NCBI GenBank assembly: GCA_965602035.1
Contig: OZ271919.1
Span: forward strand, 620,001-684,000
Direction of reading: 5' to 3'
Source: Natronospirillum sp965602035
GTDB lineage: Bacteria > Pseudomonadota > Gammaproteobacteria > Pseudomonadales > Natronospirillaceae
DNA length: 64,000 bases
Numbering within the stretch: the first letter of the stretch is position 1; each line of letters begins with the position of its first letter. Made by a program: the position numbers and the translations under genes. The notes under the pieces were generated by a model. The model was not told the DNA's origin. It made no database searches and was given only the letters and a program-made list of their open reading frames with translations. This document shows, piece by piece, positions 1 through 8,092 of the stretch.

Positions 1-1
1 C

Positions 2-244
2 TGGCCCAATGCCTACCAGAGCCAGGCGCATATGGTGGCCATGCGCTCAGGGCCGGGCAACGCCGGCGAGGGTCAATGGGTTACTGAGCGGCGCAATCTA
101 AGGGCCGATTTCGAGCAATTTCACGGCCGTGATCTGGAAGAGCTGAACGCCTTTGCCATCATGACAGACTGCGATGACACGGGGCGGCCGAGTGAAGCCT
201 GGTATGGTGGTATACGGTTACTGTCTGCCGATGCCGACAGTTGA
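2..244 (+). CDS. DUF3047 family protein, C-terminal fragment
   Basis: The reading frame is open from the first bases of the window, so this is the last 80 or so residues of a longer gene that starts outside. The fragment resembles the C-terminus of DUF3047 proteins: a VAMRSGPG segment, then GQWVTERRNL, then AIMTDCDDTG and a terminal AWYGGIRL, close to the family pattern of 'RSG..GQW..E.RN' and 'AIMTDTDNTG..A.AWYGDI'. DUF3047 proteins are usually exported or periplasmic and have no known function. An internal ATG at 32 is not the start because coding similarity continues upstream of it. The next gene is convergent. Confidence 0.7.
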   Translation, partial: WPNAYQSQAHMVAMRSGPGNAGEGQWVTERRNLRADFEQFHGRDLEELNAFAIMTDCDDTGRPSEAWYGGIRLLSADADS

Positions 245-266
245 TGTGGATGCCGGATGCCGTTGA

Positions 267-674
267 TCAGGCGGTCGGTCTGCTCTGCTGCTTCTGCTTT
301 TTCAGCGCGCGTACCCAGTAAGCGTTGCTGAAAAACAGAGCCAAAGTGCTGGCGGACATGAAAATCGCCGCCCAGAGTGGCGGGGTGGTCATGCCGTAAA
401 TGGCGAATATCAGGTAGATCAGCAGCAGATAGCCCAGCCAGCTCAGCCGGCGCGGCTGCCGGCGTTTGATTGCCGGGAAAAACAGCCAGAGCGGCAGTGT
501 CTGCAGCAGCCAGAACGTCATGCCGGCCATGATCGTGGGCACAATATCGAGGTTTGACGGTGCGCTGAAACCCGTGTTGAGCGCAAAAGCCAGCATTACG
601 GCACCATAAGCGATCCAGGTGCGTGTCTGCCAGCGTTCGGTCGGCGTGGCTTTGAAACCGGTTGATCGGGTCAT
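267..674 (-). CDS. DUF2069 inner-membrane protein
   Basis: A 135-residue hydrophobic protein with about four predicted membrane segments (roughly residues 20-36, 45-67, 77-94 and 99-117) and a short basic C-terminal tail (KKQKQQSR). Length and hydrophobic pattern fit the DUF2069 family of small gammaproteobacterial membrane proteins, whose role is unknown. Its ATG overlaps the wrbA stop by four bases (ATGA), so it is translationally coupled as the last gene of an arsC-wrbA-DUF2069 unit. The same order occurs in pseudomonads, which supports the assignment. Confidence 0.75.
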   Translation of the reverse strand: MTRSTGFKATPTERWQTRTWIAYGAVMLAFALNTGFSAPSNLDIVPTIMAGMTFWLLQTLPLWLFFPAIKRRQPRRLSWLGYLLLIYLIFAIYGMTTPPLWAAIFMSASTLALFFSNAYWVRALKKQKQQSRPTA

Positions 675-1270
675 GCGGTGCCTCTGGAGCTCATGGTGAG
701 TGCGATCCGGGCCAGGCGTTTGCCCTGGGCCCGTGCCAGGCTCTTTTCATCGTCTGTCAGGGGGCGTTTACCCTTGTCCCAGTGCGACGGGCCGTACGGC
801 GTGCCGCCGCTCTCCGTATTGTGCAGACGGGCTTCTGTGTACGGCGTGCCCAGCAGCATCATTCCGTGGTGCAGCAAGGGCACCATCATCGATAACAGCG
901 TGGCTTCCTGACCACCATGCAGGGAACCGGTGGAAGTGAACACGCAGGCGGGCTTGTCCACCAGGTCGCCGTTCAGCCATTCGGGCGTGGTGTGCTCCCA
1001 CCAGTGCTTCAGCGGTGCAGCCATGGTGCCGAAACGGGTCGGGCTGCCCATGGCGAGGCCAATGCACTCGCGGAGATCGGACGGCTCCGCGTGTGGATCT
1101 TCCGGTTCACCGGACGCATCGGGTTCGCCGCTCGCATGGAGCGATGGCACGGTTCTTAACCGTGCTTCGACGCCCGGGACGGCATATACGCCGTCCGCCA
1201 GTGCCTCGGCCAGCGCCGCCGTATGCCCGCCGCGACTGTAGTACAGAACCAGTATCGACGGTTGGCTCAC
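671..1270 (-). CDS. wrbA: NAD(P)H:quinone oxidoreductase, WrbA/flavodoxin type
   Basis: A 199-residue flavodoxin-fold protein predicted to bind FMN and reduce quinones by two electrons, limiting oxidative stress in the cytoplasm. The N-terminal phosphate-binding loop reads LVLYYSRGGHTAALAEA. A central MGSPTRFGTMAAPLKHW and a later FTSTGSLHGGQEAT match the WrbA family, as does the length. Stop and start overlap on both sides (arsC upstream at 1267-1270, DUF2069 downstream at 671-674), so the three genes are almost certainly cotranscribed. A DASGEPDASGEPED repeat around residues 50-63 is an acidic insertion not typical of the family core. Confidence 0.9.
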   Translation of the reverse strand: MSQPSILVLYYSRGGHTAALAEALADGVYAVPGVEARLRTVPSLHASGEPDASGEPEDPHAEPSDLRECIGLAMGSPTRFGTMAAPLKHWWEHTTPEWLNGDLVDKPACVFTSTGSLHGGQEATLLSMMVPLLHHGMMLLGTPYTEARLHNTESGGTPYGPSHWDKGKRPLTDDEKSLARAQGKRLARIALTMSSRGTA

Positions 1271-1617
1271 TCAATGACCTCAAGCACCTTTTCCGGTGGC
1301 CTGCCGACGACTGCACCTTTGCGGGTGATGGCAATCGGTCGCTGGATCAGGCGGGGGTGCTCAATCATGGCCGCGACCAACATGGCCTCCGACGCACCGC
1401 CGTTATTCAGATTCAGCTCTTTGAATTCCTTTTCGGTATCGCGTATGAGTTGCCGGGCGGTAATGCCCAGGCGCTGCAGCAGACCATTGAGTTCATGCTT
1501 GTTCGGAGGGTCCTCCAGGTAACGCCGTATCCTGGGCTCGATGCCACGATCCTGCAGGAGCTTGAGCGCCTCACGCGATTTACTGCAGCGGGGGTTATGC
1601 CAGAGTGTGACCTGCAT
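1267..1617 (-). CDS. arsC: ArsC/Spx-family arsenate reductase (glutaredoxin type)
   Basis: A 116-residue thioredoxin-fold protein. The catalytic cysteine is Cys11 in HNPRCSKSREAL, followed by the family's RRYLEDPP segment and a C-terminal RPIAITRKGAVVGRPPE loop. Family members use glutathione and glutaredoxin to reduce arsenate to arsenite. Paralogues of this subgroup (YfgD-like) sit beside wrbA in many gammaproteobacteria, and their true substrate is often unproven, so arsenate reduction is family inference; no other ars gene is nearby. A strong AGGAGG-like site precedes the ATG. A GC-rich inverted repeat (1663-1677) lies between this gene and the EAL gene upstream. Confidence 0.85.
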   Translation of the reverse strand: MQVTLWHNPRCSKSREALKLLQDRGIEPRIRRYLEDPPNKHELNGLLQRLGITARQLIRDTEKEFKELNLNNGGASEAMLVAAMIEHPRLIQRPIAITRKGAVVGRPPEKVLEVIE

Positions 1618-1686
1618 CGTAATGACCCTCCTGACCGATGGTAGTCTCTCCAGCGAAGCATACCGGTCGGCGACCGGCGGAGCAAT

Positions 1687-2925
1687 TCAGAAGACCTGGT
1701 CCGGGGTCAGAAAGGGGTTGCCGTGCTGGTCCACGTCAACCAGCAGGTAGTGGTCGCGGTTCAGTTCAATCACGTAGGACCGGCACCAGGTTCTGGTAGC
1801 CACATCCCGGTACAGCCCGGAACCGGCAAATTCGTCCGCGTGGTCCTTGCCGGCCGCGAGCAGTTGGTAGAAGTGGGGACGCCAGCACCAGTTCATGCCC
1901 ATGGGTTCCGGGTCTGCGGTCACCGACGCATCAGTCACTTCGAAATTGGGCGAAATCTGTGTTCCTGTGCGATTACAGAGATAAAAGCGAAGAATGCGGT
2001 TGTTGTCAGGCAGTGCGACGTTGACCCAGTCGCTCTGTTCCCGGCATTGCTGCAGCAGTGCCATCAGCTCCCGACTGACGCAGGCGTCGAATTCGTTGCG
2101 TGCCTGTTGAAGGCGGATACGCTGATGCAGGAACCGTTGGCGCAACTGGCTGATGGCATCGGCGAAGGCATTGTCCGGCAGGAAGTCTGCCGCCGCCGGC
2201 GCAAACAGGAACCCCTGCATCCAGGCTGCACCGAGCTCAAGCCCGAAGGCGAACTCAGCTTCTGTTTCAACGCCCTCACAGACCAGTTGGCAGCCCGTTT
2301 TCTCGGCCAGACGTGACACTGACTGAAGCAGTTCATAGTGCTGTCCGCTGTTGGCGGCTCGTTTGAACAGGGTCATGTCGAGCTTGAGAATGTCCGGTTC
2401 CAGCGCCATGATCCGGTGCATGTGGGATTCGCCGGCACCGAAATCGTCGATGGCGACGCGGTAGCCCGCAGCCCGATAACTGTTTACTGCGCGTTTCAGG
2501 GCGTCAATGTGCCCTTTCTGCTCGGTGATTTCCACGATAATGCGTTCCGGCGGCACTTCTGCGGATGACAGTAACTGCATCAGTGGGGTCTGTTCCCACT
2601 GGTTGAGCTGGAGTATCCAGTCGGGGCTGATATTGAGCGAAAGAAATCCCCTGGGCAGGGCGCGCATACGGTCGATCGCTTCGGCCCGAATGGCCCGGTC
2701 AAGCTGCAACAGTCGGCCGGTTGCGTCGGGTGTTTGGTAGAAATGGTGACCGAGCGAGCTCAGCGACCCGTCGGCCTCGCGCTGACGGGCCAGTACCTCG
2801 TAACCGCGGATGCGGCCGCGGGCGATGTCGACAATGGGCTGGAAGGCAGGCAGCGCGGGTGCGAATTCGGCCGGTACGGAAAACGTACTGTAGGCATCGA
2901 GATCGGGTTTGGCCTGGTCTGCCAT
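1687..2925 (-). CDS. EAL-domain cyclic-di-GMP phosphodiesterase with C-terminal YkuI-like sensor domain
   Basis: About 412 residues. The EAL domain (about 24-260) hydrolyses c-di-GMP in active members. The signature is YEVLAR with Glu43 in an E-V-L variant, which is still compatible with activity. The other metal and catalytic positions are visible: Asn in SLNISPD, Glu in VEITE, the Asp pair in AIDDFGAG, Lys in LKLD, Glu in VCEGVE and Gln in MQGFLF. The C-terminal part (about 275-412) resembles the PAS-like YkuI_C sensor domain. No membrane segment is visible, so it is probably cytoplasmic. I chose the ATG at 2925, where the conserved protein begins; an in-frame start at 3033 adds 36 unconserved residues and neither has a strong ribosome binding site. 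Confidence 0.8.
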   Translation of the reverse strand: MADQAKPDLDAYSTFSVPAEFAPALPAFQPIVDIARGRIRGYEVLARQREADGSLSSLGHHFYQTPDATGRLLQLDRAIRAEAIDRMRALPRGFLSLNISPDWILQLNQWEQTPLMQLLSSAEVPPERIIVEITEQKGHIDALKRAVNSYRAAGYRVAIDDFGAGESHMHRIMALEPDILKLDMTLFKRAANSGQHYELLQSVSRLAEKTGCQLVCEGVETEAEFAFGLELGAAWMQGFLFAPAAADFLPDNAFADAISQLRQRFLHQRIRLQQARNEFDACVSRELMALLQQCREQSDWVNVALPDNNRILRFYLCNRTGTQISPNFEVTDASVTADPEPMGMNWCWRPHFYQLLAAGKDHADEFAGSGLYRDVATRTWCRSYVIELNRDHYLLVDVDQHGNPFLTPDQVF

Positions 2926-3072
2926 AGAATTCGCCGGGTCCTTGTGCTGGTTGTCGTTGGTATCAGCACTGTAAAGCAAGAATACGGCCAGTTTCGGGCG
3001 CCGGAACCGGGCATTCGCCCGCCACAATCGCACCAGAAAAGTGCGTTATCAGAAATCATGTGGTAAGGAGCA

Positions 3073-3834
3073 CTAAAACAGTGCGTTATGACGGATCAAA
3101 ACGGTGCGTGTGACCTGACTGTCGAACACCATGTCTCCACCACCGAGCGCCTCGGAGAGTCGTCCCGCGCTCGATACACCGCGCAGATGCAGGGTAAGCG
3201 CACAGATCTGCTGACGTTCCGGCAGCCCCTGTTCACTGAACAGGTCGGCCAGGGCGATAGACAGTTGCTGCGTCTGGTCGGTCAGAAACTGCCCGTCGCT
3301 GCCACGAAACCGGGCGTTGGCGCTGGGGCAGCGCAGGTCAAAGCGGCCGTTTTCCGTGGGAATGCCCGTCCATCGAACACCCACTGCCCCGGTGTCCTGG
3401 GTTTCAATCAACTGGTTGGGGCGGGGGCGCTGGAATTCCGGCGATACGGGAAGATGCATGGTGGTGCCGATAGCCGATTCGAACCGCTCGGACCGCATCA
3501 GATCCAGCGCGAGATAGCCTTCTTCATAGGGCATCTCACCGGAATAGACCCGGTTCCACTGCTCTTCCAGTTCGATCGCGTATCCGCTGAGGCTGGCCAC
3601 CAGGCGGTCGTTTTTGCTGAGGCGCACGCGCTCGTCCGGCTGACCTACCGGGTTCAGCGTTGCGTGAACCAGCAACTGGTCATTATGGCGCATGGCCACC
3701 AGGTGCAGTACCAGTTCGTTGGTGGACAGTTTCTCGGAGTCCTGCGCACAGCCAACCAGCACCAGACTCAACAGTGCCAGGCAGGCGACCTGCAGCGGGC
3801 GCCTGCGCAACCATGACGGTGACCTTTTGCACAT
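3073..3834 (-). CDS. putative lipoprotein of unknown function
   Basis: A 253-residue protein with a clear lipoprotein signal: basic N-terminus, hydrophobic core, and lipobox LVGC with Cys29 as the expected lipidation site, followed by Ala-Gln-Asp. Residue Asp at +3 rather than +2 leaves the inner or outer membrane destination open. I recognise no domain in the mature part, which looks like a mixed alpha/beta globular protein with few cysteines. It lies on the same strand between the DHH gene and the EAL gene with gaps of about 145 bases on each side, so cotranscription is possible but not shown. Confidence 0.7.
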   Translation of the reverse strand: MCKRSPSWLRRRPLQVACLALLSLVLVGCAQDSEKLSTNELVLHLVAMRHNDQLLVHATLNPVGQPDERVRLSKNDRLVASLSGYAIELEEQWNRVYSGEMPYEEGYLALDLMRSERFESAIGTTMHLPVSPEFQRPRPNQLIETQDTGAVGVRWTGIPTENGRFDLRCPSANARFRGSDGQFLTDQTQQLSIALADLFSEQGLPERQQICALTLHLRGVSSAGRLSEALGGGDMVFDSQVTRTVLIRHNALF

Positions 3835-3978
3835 AGAATTGCCGGTATCCGGGACGAGCCATCGAGGCAGTTATTGTGCCGGTGGTTGCCCGGACAGCGA
3901 TAGATAGCCGCGTGCAAAGGTTCAGCAAAATGGCTGGCCGGTGTTGTTGCACGAATGCTCAGAACCGGAGCCGGAACG

Positions 3979-4902
3979 TCAGCGCTGGCGGAGTTTTTCC
4001 AGCAGCTCCGTTTCTACTGTGTCCGCCTTGTCGTTATCTACCTGACAGGTGCCGGCGGCCGAGTGACCACCGCCGCCATAGGCCAGACAGAGCTCGCCGA
4101 TGTTGACGGTATTGCTCGGGTCAAGTACCGAGCGCCCGACCGCGAATACAGTATTCTGCTTTTTCAGCCCCCACATACGATGTATCGATACCCGGGCATC
4201 CGTGTACAGGGCGTAGATAGTAAAGCGGTTGGTTGCCCATATCGGGTCTTCGTTCTGGAGGTTCACCAGCACCACATCGCCGTGCAGTTCCGAGCAGCGG
4301 TTCAGTTGCTCGATCGCCCGGCTTTCATGGGCCCGGTACAGTTCCACTCGTTCAGCGACATCCGGCATCTGCAGGATTTCATCAATGGTTTTTTCACGAC
4401 AGGCGTCAATCAGCTTCATCATGAGCTGATAGTTGGAGATGCGGAACTCACGGAAACGGCCAAGACCGGTGCGGGCGTCCATGAGAAAGTTGAGCAAAGC
4501 CCAGCCGGCCGGGTGAAGGATTTCATCACGGCTGAACTGGGCGCTGTCGCCCTTGTCGACGGCTGCCATCAGGTCATCTGAAATAGTCCGGAAACGATCC
4601 CGACCGCCAAAATAGTCGAAGACCACGCGCGCAGCCGAGGGGGCATCCGGGTCGATAATGTGGTTATCTTCCGGCTTGTTGCGCAGCGTTTCCGAGTGGT
4701 GGTGATCAAATGCCAGGTAGACGCCGGGTGCGTAGGGAAGGTTGGTCGTGATATCGCGTCCGCTGACATCCACTTTGCCATCCTGCATGTCTTTCGGGTG
4801 CACGAACAGGATATCGTCGATCATATCCAGTTCCTTGAGCAGTGCCCCGCAGACGAGGCCGTCGAAGTCGCTGCGGGTTACCAGGCGGTATTTGTCGGTC
4901 AT
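3979..4902 (-). CDS. DHH/DHHA1 family phosphoesterase (exopolyphosphatase-like)
   Basis: A 307-residue protein of the DHH superfamily. Motif I is SDFDGL (Asp12, Asp14), the signature DHHH lies at about 66-69, and the C-terminal DHHA1 domain carries the GGGGHSAAG substrate loop at about 276-284. These Asp and His residues bind the two catalytic Mn ions. Substrates vary in the family (oligoribonucleotides, pAp, cyclic dinucleotide breakdown products, short polyphosphates) and cannot be fixed from sequence. It follows fumC by nine bases and its ribosome binding site (AGGACA) overlaps the fumC stop, so the two are probably one operon. Given several c-di-GMP enzymes nearby, a role in pGpG or oligonucleotide turnover is a speculative alternative. 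Confidence 0.85.
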   Translation of the reverse strand: MTDKYRLVTRSDFDGLVCGALLKELDMIDDILFVHPKDMQDGKVDVSGRDITTNLPYAPGVYLAFDHHHSETLRNKPEDNHIIDPDAPSAARVVFDYFGGRDRFRTISDDLMAAVDKGDSAQFSRDEILHPAGWALLNFLMDARTGLGRFREFRISNYQLMMKLIDACREKTIDEILQMPDVAERVELYRAHESRAIEQLNRCSELHGDVVLVNLQNEDPIWATNRFTIYALYTDARVSIHRMWGLKKQNTVFAVGRSVLDPSNTVNIGELCLAYGGGGHSAAGTCQVDNDKADTVETELLEKLRQR

Positions 4903-4911
4903 GGTTGTGTC

Positions 4912-6300
4912 CTAGTTCTCGTTGGTATCGGATGAGTCAATCATATGGACCGGGTCAAGCAGGTCGCGAAGCTGATCCTCGGGCAGGTCGGTCAATTCTG
5001 CCGCGACATCAAGCACCGGCCGGCCGCTGCGGTAAGCTTCCTTGGCAATCTCCGCCGCTTTGGCGTAGCCCACCTCGTTGTTCAGCGCCGTGGCCAGTAT
5101 GGGGTTTCGCGCCAACGGTCCTTCCAGCACGTCTTCCCGGTAGGTCAGATCGGGGAGTACCTCGTCTGACAGTGAATTCATGGCTTCAACCATCAGGTCC
5201 AGGCTCTGATGCATGTTGTGAGTGATCAGCGGCAATGCGGTATTGAGCTGGAACTGCCCGTTCTGGGCGCCGAGGGTAATCACCGTGTCATTGCCGATGA
5301 CCTGAAACGCCGCCTGGATCACCGCCTCCGGTATCACCGGGTTGACCTTGCCGGGCATGATGGAAGACCCCGGCTGCAATGCCGGCAGTTGGACCTCACT
5401 GAGGCCGGCCAGCGGGCCGGAATTCATCCAGCGCAGATCATTACTGATCTTGATCAGCCAGGTGGCAAGGTTTTTCAGACTACCGGACAGGGCCACCTGA
5501 TCGCTCTGGCCGCTCTGGGCCGAGAACGGGTAGGGGGAACGGGTGACCGGCAGCCCCGTCACTTCCGCCAGGTCCTCGGCAACTCGGTCACCGAATTCCG
5601 GGTGGGCATTGATACCGGTGCCGACGGCAGTGCCGCCGAGCGCGATCCGGCTGAGCTGGGGGATCTGGGCTTCCAGCGTGTCGGCAATATCCGACAGGAC
5701 GCCTACCCAGCCGTCGATTTCCTGCTCCACGCTCAGTGGCATGGCGTCCATAAGGTGCGTGCGACCGGTCTTCAAAAGGTGCCCGTAACGGTCCGACAGC
5801 GCTTCGAATGCGCTGATCAGTTCCTCCACAGCGGGCAGCAGTTCATCGCGCACCCGCAGTGCCGCGCTGAGCTGGTTGGCACTGGGTACCGTGTCATTGC
5901 TGCTCTGGCCCCGGTTGACATGGTCGTTCGGATGCACCGCCTTGCCGCCAACGTCACCGGCCAGAGTCGCGATGACCTCGTTGGCGTTCATGTTGCTGCT
6001 GGTACCGGAGCCGGTCTGAAAGACATCAACCGGGAACTGGTCGGCGTGTGCGCCCTTGAGCAGTTCGTCAGTGGCGTTGATGATGGCGTCTGCGATATCG
6101 CCGTCGAGTTCGCCGAGCGCCTGATTCACCCGGGCCGAGGACTGTTTGATACGCACCATCGCCAGTATCCACGGGCGCGGCATGGTCAGCCCACTGTAAT
6201 TGAAGTTGTCGACGGCCCGCTGGGTCTGTGCGCCCCAGAGCGCATCGGCCGGCACGTCTACCGGCCCCAGGCTGTCTCGCTCCACGCGATAATCTGCCAT
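4912..6300 (-). CDS. fumC: class II fumarate hydratase
   Basis: Interconverts fumarate and L-malate in the TCA cycle as an iron-independent homotetramer. At 462 residues the length is that of FumC. The N-terminus (DSLGPVDVPADALWGAQTQR) is typical, and the superfamily signature GSSIMPGKVNP lies at about 311-321, with the catalytic loop serine. I chose the ATG at 6300, preceded by GGAGGATGTA, over an in-frame start 159 bases upstream whose extra residues look non-coding. It heads a probable fumC-DHH operon and is divergent from the acyltransferase gene. Confidence 0.95.
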   Translation of the reverse strand: MADYRVERDSLGPVDVPADALWGAQTQRAVDNFNYSGLTMPRPWILAMVRIKQSSARVNQALGELDGDIADAIINATDELLKGAHADQFPVDVFQTGSGTSSNMNANEVIATLAGDVGGKAVHPNDHVNRGQSSNDTVPSANQLSAALRVRDELLPAVEELISAFEALSDRYGHLLKTGRTHLMDAMPLSVEQEIDGWVGVLSDIADTLEAQIPQLSRIALGGTAVGTGINAHPEFGDRVAEDLAEVTGLPVTRSPYPFSAQSGQSDQVALSGSLKNLATWLIKISNDLRWMNSGPLAGLSEVQLPALQPGSSIMPGKVNPVIPEAVIQAAFQVIGNDTVITLGAQNGQFQLNTALPLITHNMHQSLDLMVEAMNSLSDEVLPDLTYREDVLEGPLARNPILATALNNEVGYAKAAEIAKEAYRSGRPVLDVAAELTDLPEDQLRDLLDPVHMIDSSDTNEN

Positions 6301-6372
6301 TACATCCTCCGGTCTGGTTGTGTCATTGGCCATTGTCCCTGAGCAGTGTAGGCGACTCGGCGGCATCATGCA

Positions 6373-6401
6373 TACACATCGAGCCAATGCACCGATATAA
6401 T
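6373..6401 (+). promoter_or_regulatory. sigma70-type promoter upstream of acyltransferase gene
   Basis: A TACACA -35 box (4 of 6 consensus), 17-base spacer and a perfect TATAAT -10 box, followed by a GC-rich discriminator (GCGCC). The acyltransferase ATG is 38 bases downstream. The same -10/discriminator pattern recurs at the SRP RNA promoter in this window. Confidence 0.6.
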
Positions 6402-6439
6402 GCGCCTCGTTGCCCTCACGGGCCGAGTACGGAGAAGTA

Positions 6440-7609
6440 ATGCCCCGTTTCGACGACATCAGACCCTATACCGACGATGAAGTACCGGCTGTCGTCGCCC
6501 GGTTGGTACGCGATCCGGAGCTGCGCCGATCAGTGGTCGCATTTCTTTTGCCCGGCGCCGCGAAACGCTGGGGCTGGCTGCTACGGCCGCTGGCCGGCCT
6601 TTATCTGCGGCTACGTTTTGCCCGGGTCCGCACAGTGCGGGGCTTTCAGGGCCGGCTCGAGAGCGTGCTGCGGCGACTGATTGATCGTACCACTGATGAG
6701 TTTTCAGTGTCCGGTCTCGATCGGCTTGAGCCCTGCCGCCCCTACCTGTTCATCAGCAACCATCGCGATATAGTGATGGACCCGGCGTTCATGAACTGGG
6801 CGCTGTATCAGAACGGCTTTGACACCGTACAGATCGCCATTGGCGACAACCTGCTTACCAAGCCATTTGTGGCGGATCTGATGCGGCTCAACAAGAGCTT
6901 CATCGTCAAGCGCTCGGTGGCCGGTCGACGGGAAAAGTTGCAGGCAGCGCGCGATCTTTCGGCCTATATCTACTCGGCATTGACCGATCAGCGGGCGAAC
7001 ATCTGGATCGCCCAGCGTGAAGGCCGTGCCAAGGATGGCATCGATCGGACCAACCCGGCTGTGGTCGGCATGCTGACGTTGGGCAGGGACAGGGACCTGC
7101 CCCTGGCAGAGCATGTCCGCACCATGAATGTCGTGCCGGTGGCGATTTCCTACGAATACGATCCGTGCGATGTGATGAAGGCCAGAGAGCGCTACTATCA
7201 GGTGGAGCGGGGTGGCTATCAGAAGGCGCGAAACGAGGACGTCCGGTCAATTGCGCTGGGCATGACCGGCTATAAGGGCAGGGTGCACCTGGCGTTCGGC
7301 GAGCCGATTTCAGGCGATTTCCAGAACGACACCGAGGTCGCGGTCACCATTGACCGGCAGGTTCACAAGCTTTACCGATTGTTTGCAACGCATGAAGCGG
7401 CCGACCGATGGCTGCGTGAATGCCCGGATGAAGCGGCTCCCGACTGGGTGCCTAAACGGCTTCGCGAGCGGGTGGCAGGTTACCCTGTCGAACTGAGGCC
7501 CTACATTCTGGCACAGTACGCCAATGCCGTTGCGTCGCAGCGGCAGGCCGACGAGGAAACATCGGTATCATTGCAATCGGCCGACTGGCAATCACGTAAC
7601 GACAGGTGA
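6440..7609 (+). CDS. 1-acyl-sn-glycerol-3-phosphate acyltransferase-like protein (PlsC domain)
   Basis: A 389-residue protein with the acyltransferase catalytic motif H-x4-D in SNHRDIVMD near residue 107, followed by the FIVKRS and REGRAKDG blocks of glycerolipid acyltransferases, which bind the substrate phosphate. This larger class has an N-terminal extension and a long C-terminal region beyond the catalytic domain. It probably acylates a lysophospholipid or related acceptor at the inner membrane; the exact acceptor cannot be told. The start at 6440 is preceded by GGAGAAGTA; an in-frame start ten codons upstream lacks a site. The terB-like gene follows six bases later, so they are probably cotranscribed. 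Confidence 0.8.
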   Translation: MPRFDDIRPYTDDEVPAVVARLVRDPELRRSVVAFLLPGAAKRWGWLLRPLAGLYLRLRFARVRTVRGFQGRLESVLRRLIDRTTDEFSVSGLDRLEPCRPYLFISNHRDIVMDPAFMNWALYQNGFDTVQIAIGDNLLTKPFVADLMRLNKSFIVKRSVAGRREKLQAARDLSAYIYSALTDQRANIWIAQREGRAKDGIDRTNPAVVGMLTLGRDRDLPLAEHVRTMNVVPVAISYEYDPCDVMKARERYYQVERGGYQKARNEDVRSIALGMTGYKGRVHLAFGEPISGDFQNDTEVAVTIDRQVHKLYRLFATHEAADRWLRECPDEAAPDWVPKRLRERVAGYPVELRPYILAQYANAVASQRQADEETSVSLQSADWQSRNDR

Positions 7610-7615
7610 CACCCT

Positions 7616-8071
7616 ATGCTGAAGCGTTTTTTTGACTGGTTCGGAGACCAGGCGGAAACACCGGACAATACGACACGGGTCGAGCTGGCGGCGGCGGTAC
7701 TCATGATCGAGGTGATCATGGCCGACCACGACATTGACCCCAACGAAGAGGCGATGCTGGAAAAACGCATCGGAGAATCGCTGGATCTGCCGGTGGCCGA
7801 GGTGCATGCGCTGATCGAAGAGGCCCGCCAGGAACAGGATGAGACGCTGGATCTGTATCAGTACACCCGGGTCATCAACGATGAGTTCGATGTGGTGGAC
7901 AAATACAACCTGCTGCTCGATCTGTGGCTGATGGCCTGGGCCAACGGTGAGGTCGACAAGCACGAGGACGCCATGATCCGCAAGATCTCGGATCTGCTTT
8001 ATCTGGCGCATGGGGATTTCACACGGGCCAAGAGTGAAGCCCGCGAGGCATTACTGGGTGACGAGGGCTGA
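7616..8071 (+). CDS. TerB-family (tellurite-resistance-like/DjlA N-terminal-like) protein
   Basis: A 151-residue acidic, all-alpha protein. The segment AAAVLMIEVIMADHDIDPNEEAMLEKRI is typical of TerB-like domains, which bind divalent metal through clustered acidic residues; a second matching half follows with DLWLMAWANGEVDKHEDAMIRKI. TerB-like single-domain proteins are widespread and rarely confer tellurite resistance alone, so the cellular role is unknown. It sits six bases after the acyltransferase gene with its own GGTGAC site. Its stop is followed by a strong inverted repeat shared with the convergent DAHP synthase gene. Confidence 0.75.
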   Translation: MLKRFFDWFGDQAETPDNTTRVELAAAVLMIEVIMADHDIDPNEEAMLEKRIGESLDLPVAEVHALIEEARQEQDETLDLYQYTRVINDEFDVVDKYNLLLDLWLMAWANGEVDKHEDAMIRKISDLLYLAHGDFTRAKSEAREALLGDEG

Positions 8072-8092
8072 TTGCGGCGCTCAGCGCCGCAA
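8072..8092. terminator. perfect 10-bp inverted repeat between convergent genes (possible bidirectional terminator)
   Basis: TTGCGGCGCT and AGCGCCGCAA flank a single central C at 8082, directly after the terB-like stop and covering the DAHP synthase stop codon. The RNA of either strand would form a very stable GC-rich stem. There is no T-run on either side, so it is either a non-canonical terminator or an mRNA 3' end stabiliser. Confidence 0.45.

Noticed and set aside
3088..3816. 242-residue plus-strand open frame
   Set aside because: It is antisense to the lipoprotein gene, which has a convincing signal peptide and lipobox.
5209..6342. 377-residue plus-strand open frame
   Set aside because: It is antisense to fumC, which has all expected motifs; composition is typical of a shadow frame.
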